Positions 4,763 through 5,017 of a DNA stretch of 5,017 bases are shown piece by piece. Made by a program: the position numbers and the translations under genes. This DNA is from Dehalococcoidia bacterium (GTDB lineage: Bacteria > Chloroflexota > Dehalococcoidia > Dehalococcoidales > RBG-16-60-22). The DNA lies in NCBI GenBank assembly GCA_030615035.1, contig JAUXAC010000049.1, forward strand, positions 1 through 5,017, given 5' to 3'. The notes beneath the pieces are model-generated. The model was given only the letters and a program-made list of their open reading frames with translations. It did no database searches and was not told the origin of the DNA. Position 1 is the first letter of the stretch, and the number at the start of each line of letters is the position of its first letter.

Positions 4763-4815
4763 GTTCCGTTTCTCGGCTAAAGTCCTAAAGTGCCAGTTTA
4801 GCTTTTATGCGGGCT
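4708..4815 (-). promoter_or_regulatory. Alternative (antiterminator-like) pairing in the leader
   Basis: The terminator's 3' arm (4726-4708) can instead pair with 4815-4797 to form 19 consecutive pairs, three of them G-U, with no mismatch. The two helices are mutually exclusive, as in attenuators and some riboswitches. The upstream segment is made first and would have to release the arm for termination to occur. What shifts the balance (protein, ligand, ribosome or RNA) cannot be told. Confidence 0.5.
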
Positions 4816-4854
4816 GCATGATTTTGCTCGGCCCCAACTGCTAAAGTGCCAGTT
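4743..4854 (-). repeat. Two tandem diverged leader repeats of about 55 nt
   Basis: Read leftward, each unit begins with AACTGGCACTTTAG (exact 14-mer at 4854-4841 and 4798-4785), followed by GCCGAG, then CAG(C/T)CCGCA..AAAGC.AA. Differences and a 3-nt indel separate the copies. The later part of each unit is a potential partner for the terminator arm, so the duplication generates the competing helices. The exact 14-mer may alternatively be a protein-binding operator downstream of the start site. Confidence 0.6.
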
Positions 4855-4885
4855 ATAATAAGATTATAAAAGAACTATTGAAATC

Positions 4886-4913
4886 ATTATAATCGATCCA
4901 GAGAATTTGTCAA
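4886..4913 (-). promoter_or_regulatory. Consensus sigma-70 promoter of the leftward operon
   Basis: On the minus strand TTGACA (4913-4908), a 16-bp spacer and TATAAT (4891-4886) match the housekeeping consensus at all twelve positions. Transcription should begin near 4879, giving a leader of about 190 nt before the first gene. Such a strong promoter fits control by repression or attenuation downstream rather than by activation. Confidence 0.8.
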
Positions 4914-4958
4914 CCCCCCCTCGGTAAACTGCACCAACCAGGTCTTTTTGTCTTACCA

Positions 4959-4978
4959 AACCCTTTATATAAGGGGTT
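4959..4978. promoter_or_regulatory. 20-nt near-palindrome, candidate operator or rightward promoter region
   Basis: AACCCTTTATATAAGGGGTT is self-complementary except for one T-G position. Its centre, TATATAA, could be a -10 element for a rightward gene beginning beyond the window, but no well-spaced -35 is seen. It lies about 45 bp behind the leftward promoter and could be a shared operator. I see no gene in 4914-5017. Confidence 0.35.
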
Positions 4979-5017
4979 CTAGGAGCAAAGAGGAAATAAT
5001 CACAGATAAATAACTGG

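Noticed and set aside
4808..4822. A four-codon leader peptide (ATG CAG CCC GCA TAA, minus strand) lying on the antiterminator arm.
   Set aside because: It is too short to distinguish from chance and has no properly spaced SD; ribosome-controlled attenuation is therefore not claimed.
1..5017. CRISPR array, tRNA, rRNA or insertion sequence.
   Set aside because: No regularly spaced repeats, no cloverleaf-like sequences, and no transposase or flanking inverted repeats were seen.

Overview
The window looks like part of a bacterial extrachromosomal or integrative element, either a plasmid or a plasmid-like virus. A bacterial host is indicated by a perfect-consensus sigma-70 promoter on the minus strand (TTGACA, 16 bp, TATAAT), a rho-independent terminator with a U7 tract, and Shine-Dalgarno sequences before nearly every gene. 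The species cannot be told from the sequence. Most genes here are small and match no family I can name with certainty.

Layout. Bases 1-316 (+ strand) hold a partition cassette: the last 31 codons of a ParA-type ATPase, overlapped by a complete small ribbon-helix-helix (RHH) gene. Six copies of a GACGYTW heptad lie in and just after the RHH gene and are a good candidate operator or partition site. Bases 317-776 hold no convincing gene, but contain a Xer/dif-like recombination site (405-437), a weak + strand terminator and a 12-bp palindrome.

Bases 777-4688 are a compact leftward operon of nine genes. Reading in the direction of transcription: three translationally coupled small zinc-ribbon proteins (4688 to 3896), the middle of the operon with a 166-aa soluble protein, two proteins with near-matching C-terminal membrane anchors (100 and 231 aa; the larger has a motif like that of lytic transglycosylases), a structured 149-bp gap with two related hairpins, a 103-aa beta-rich protein, a 232-aa charged/coiled-coil protein and a 139-aa Cys/His protein. 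The series of small soluble and single-span membrane proteins recalls the structural modules of tailless, membrane-containing phages, but no capsid, packaging ATPase or replication gene is visible, so this is only a hypothesis.

Bases 4689-4913 are the control region of that operon. The strong promoter is followed by a leader of about 190 nt made of two tandem, diverged repeats of about 55 nt. The 3' arm of the terminator just before the first gene can pair with the matching segment of either repeat: with the second it makes the terminator, with the first an almost equally long alternative helix. This is the architecture of a transcription attenuator, or of a small RNA of about 180 nt. Bases 4914-5017 carry a 20-nt near-palindrome and no recognisable gene.
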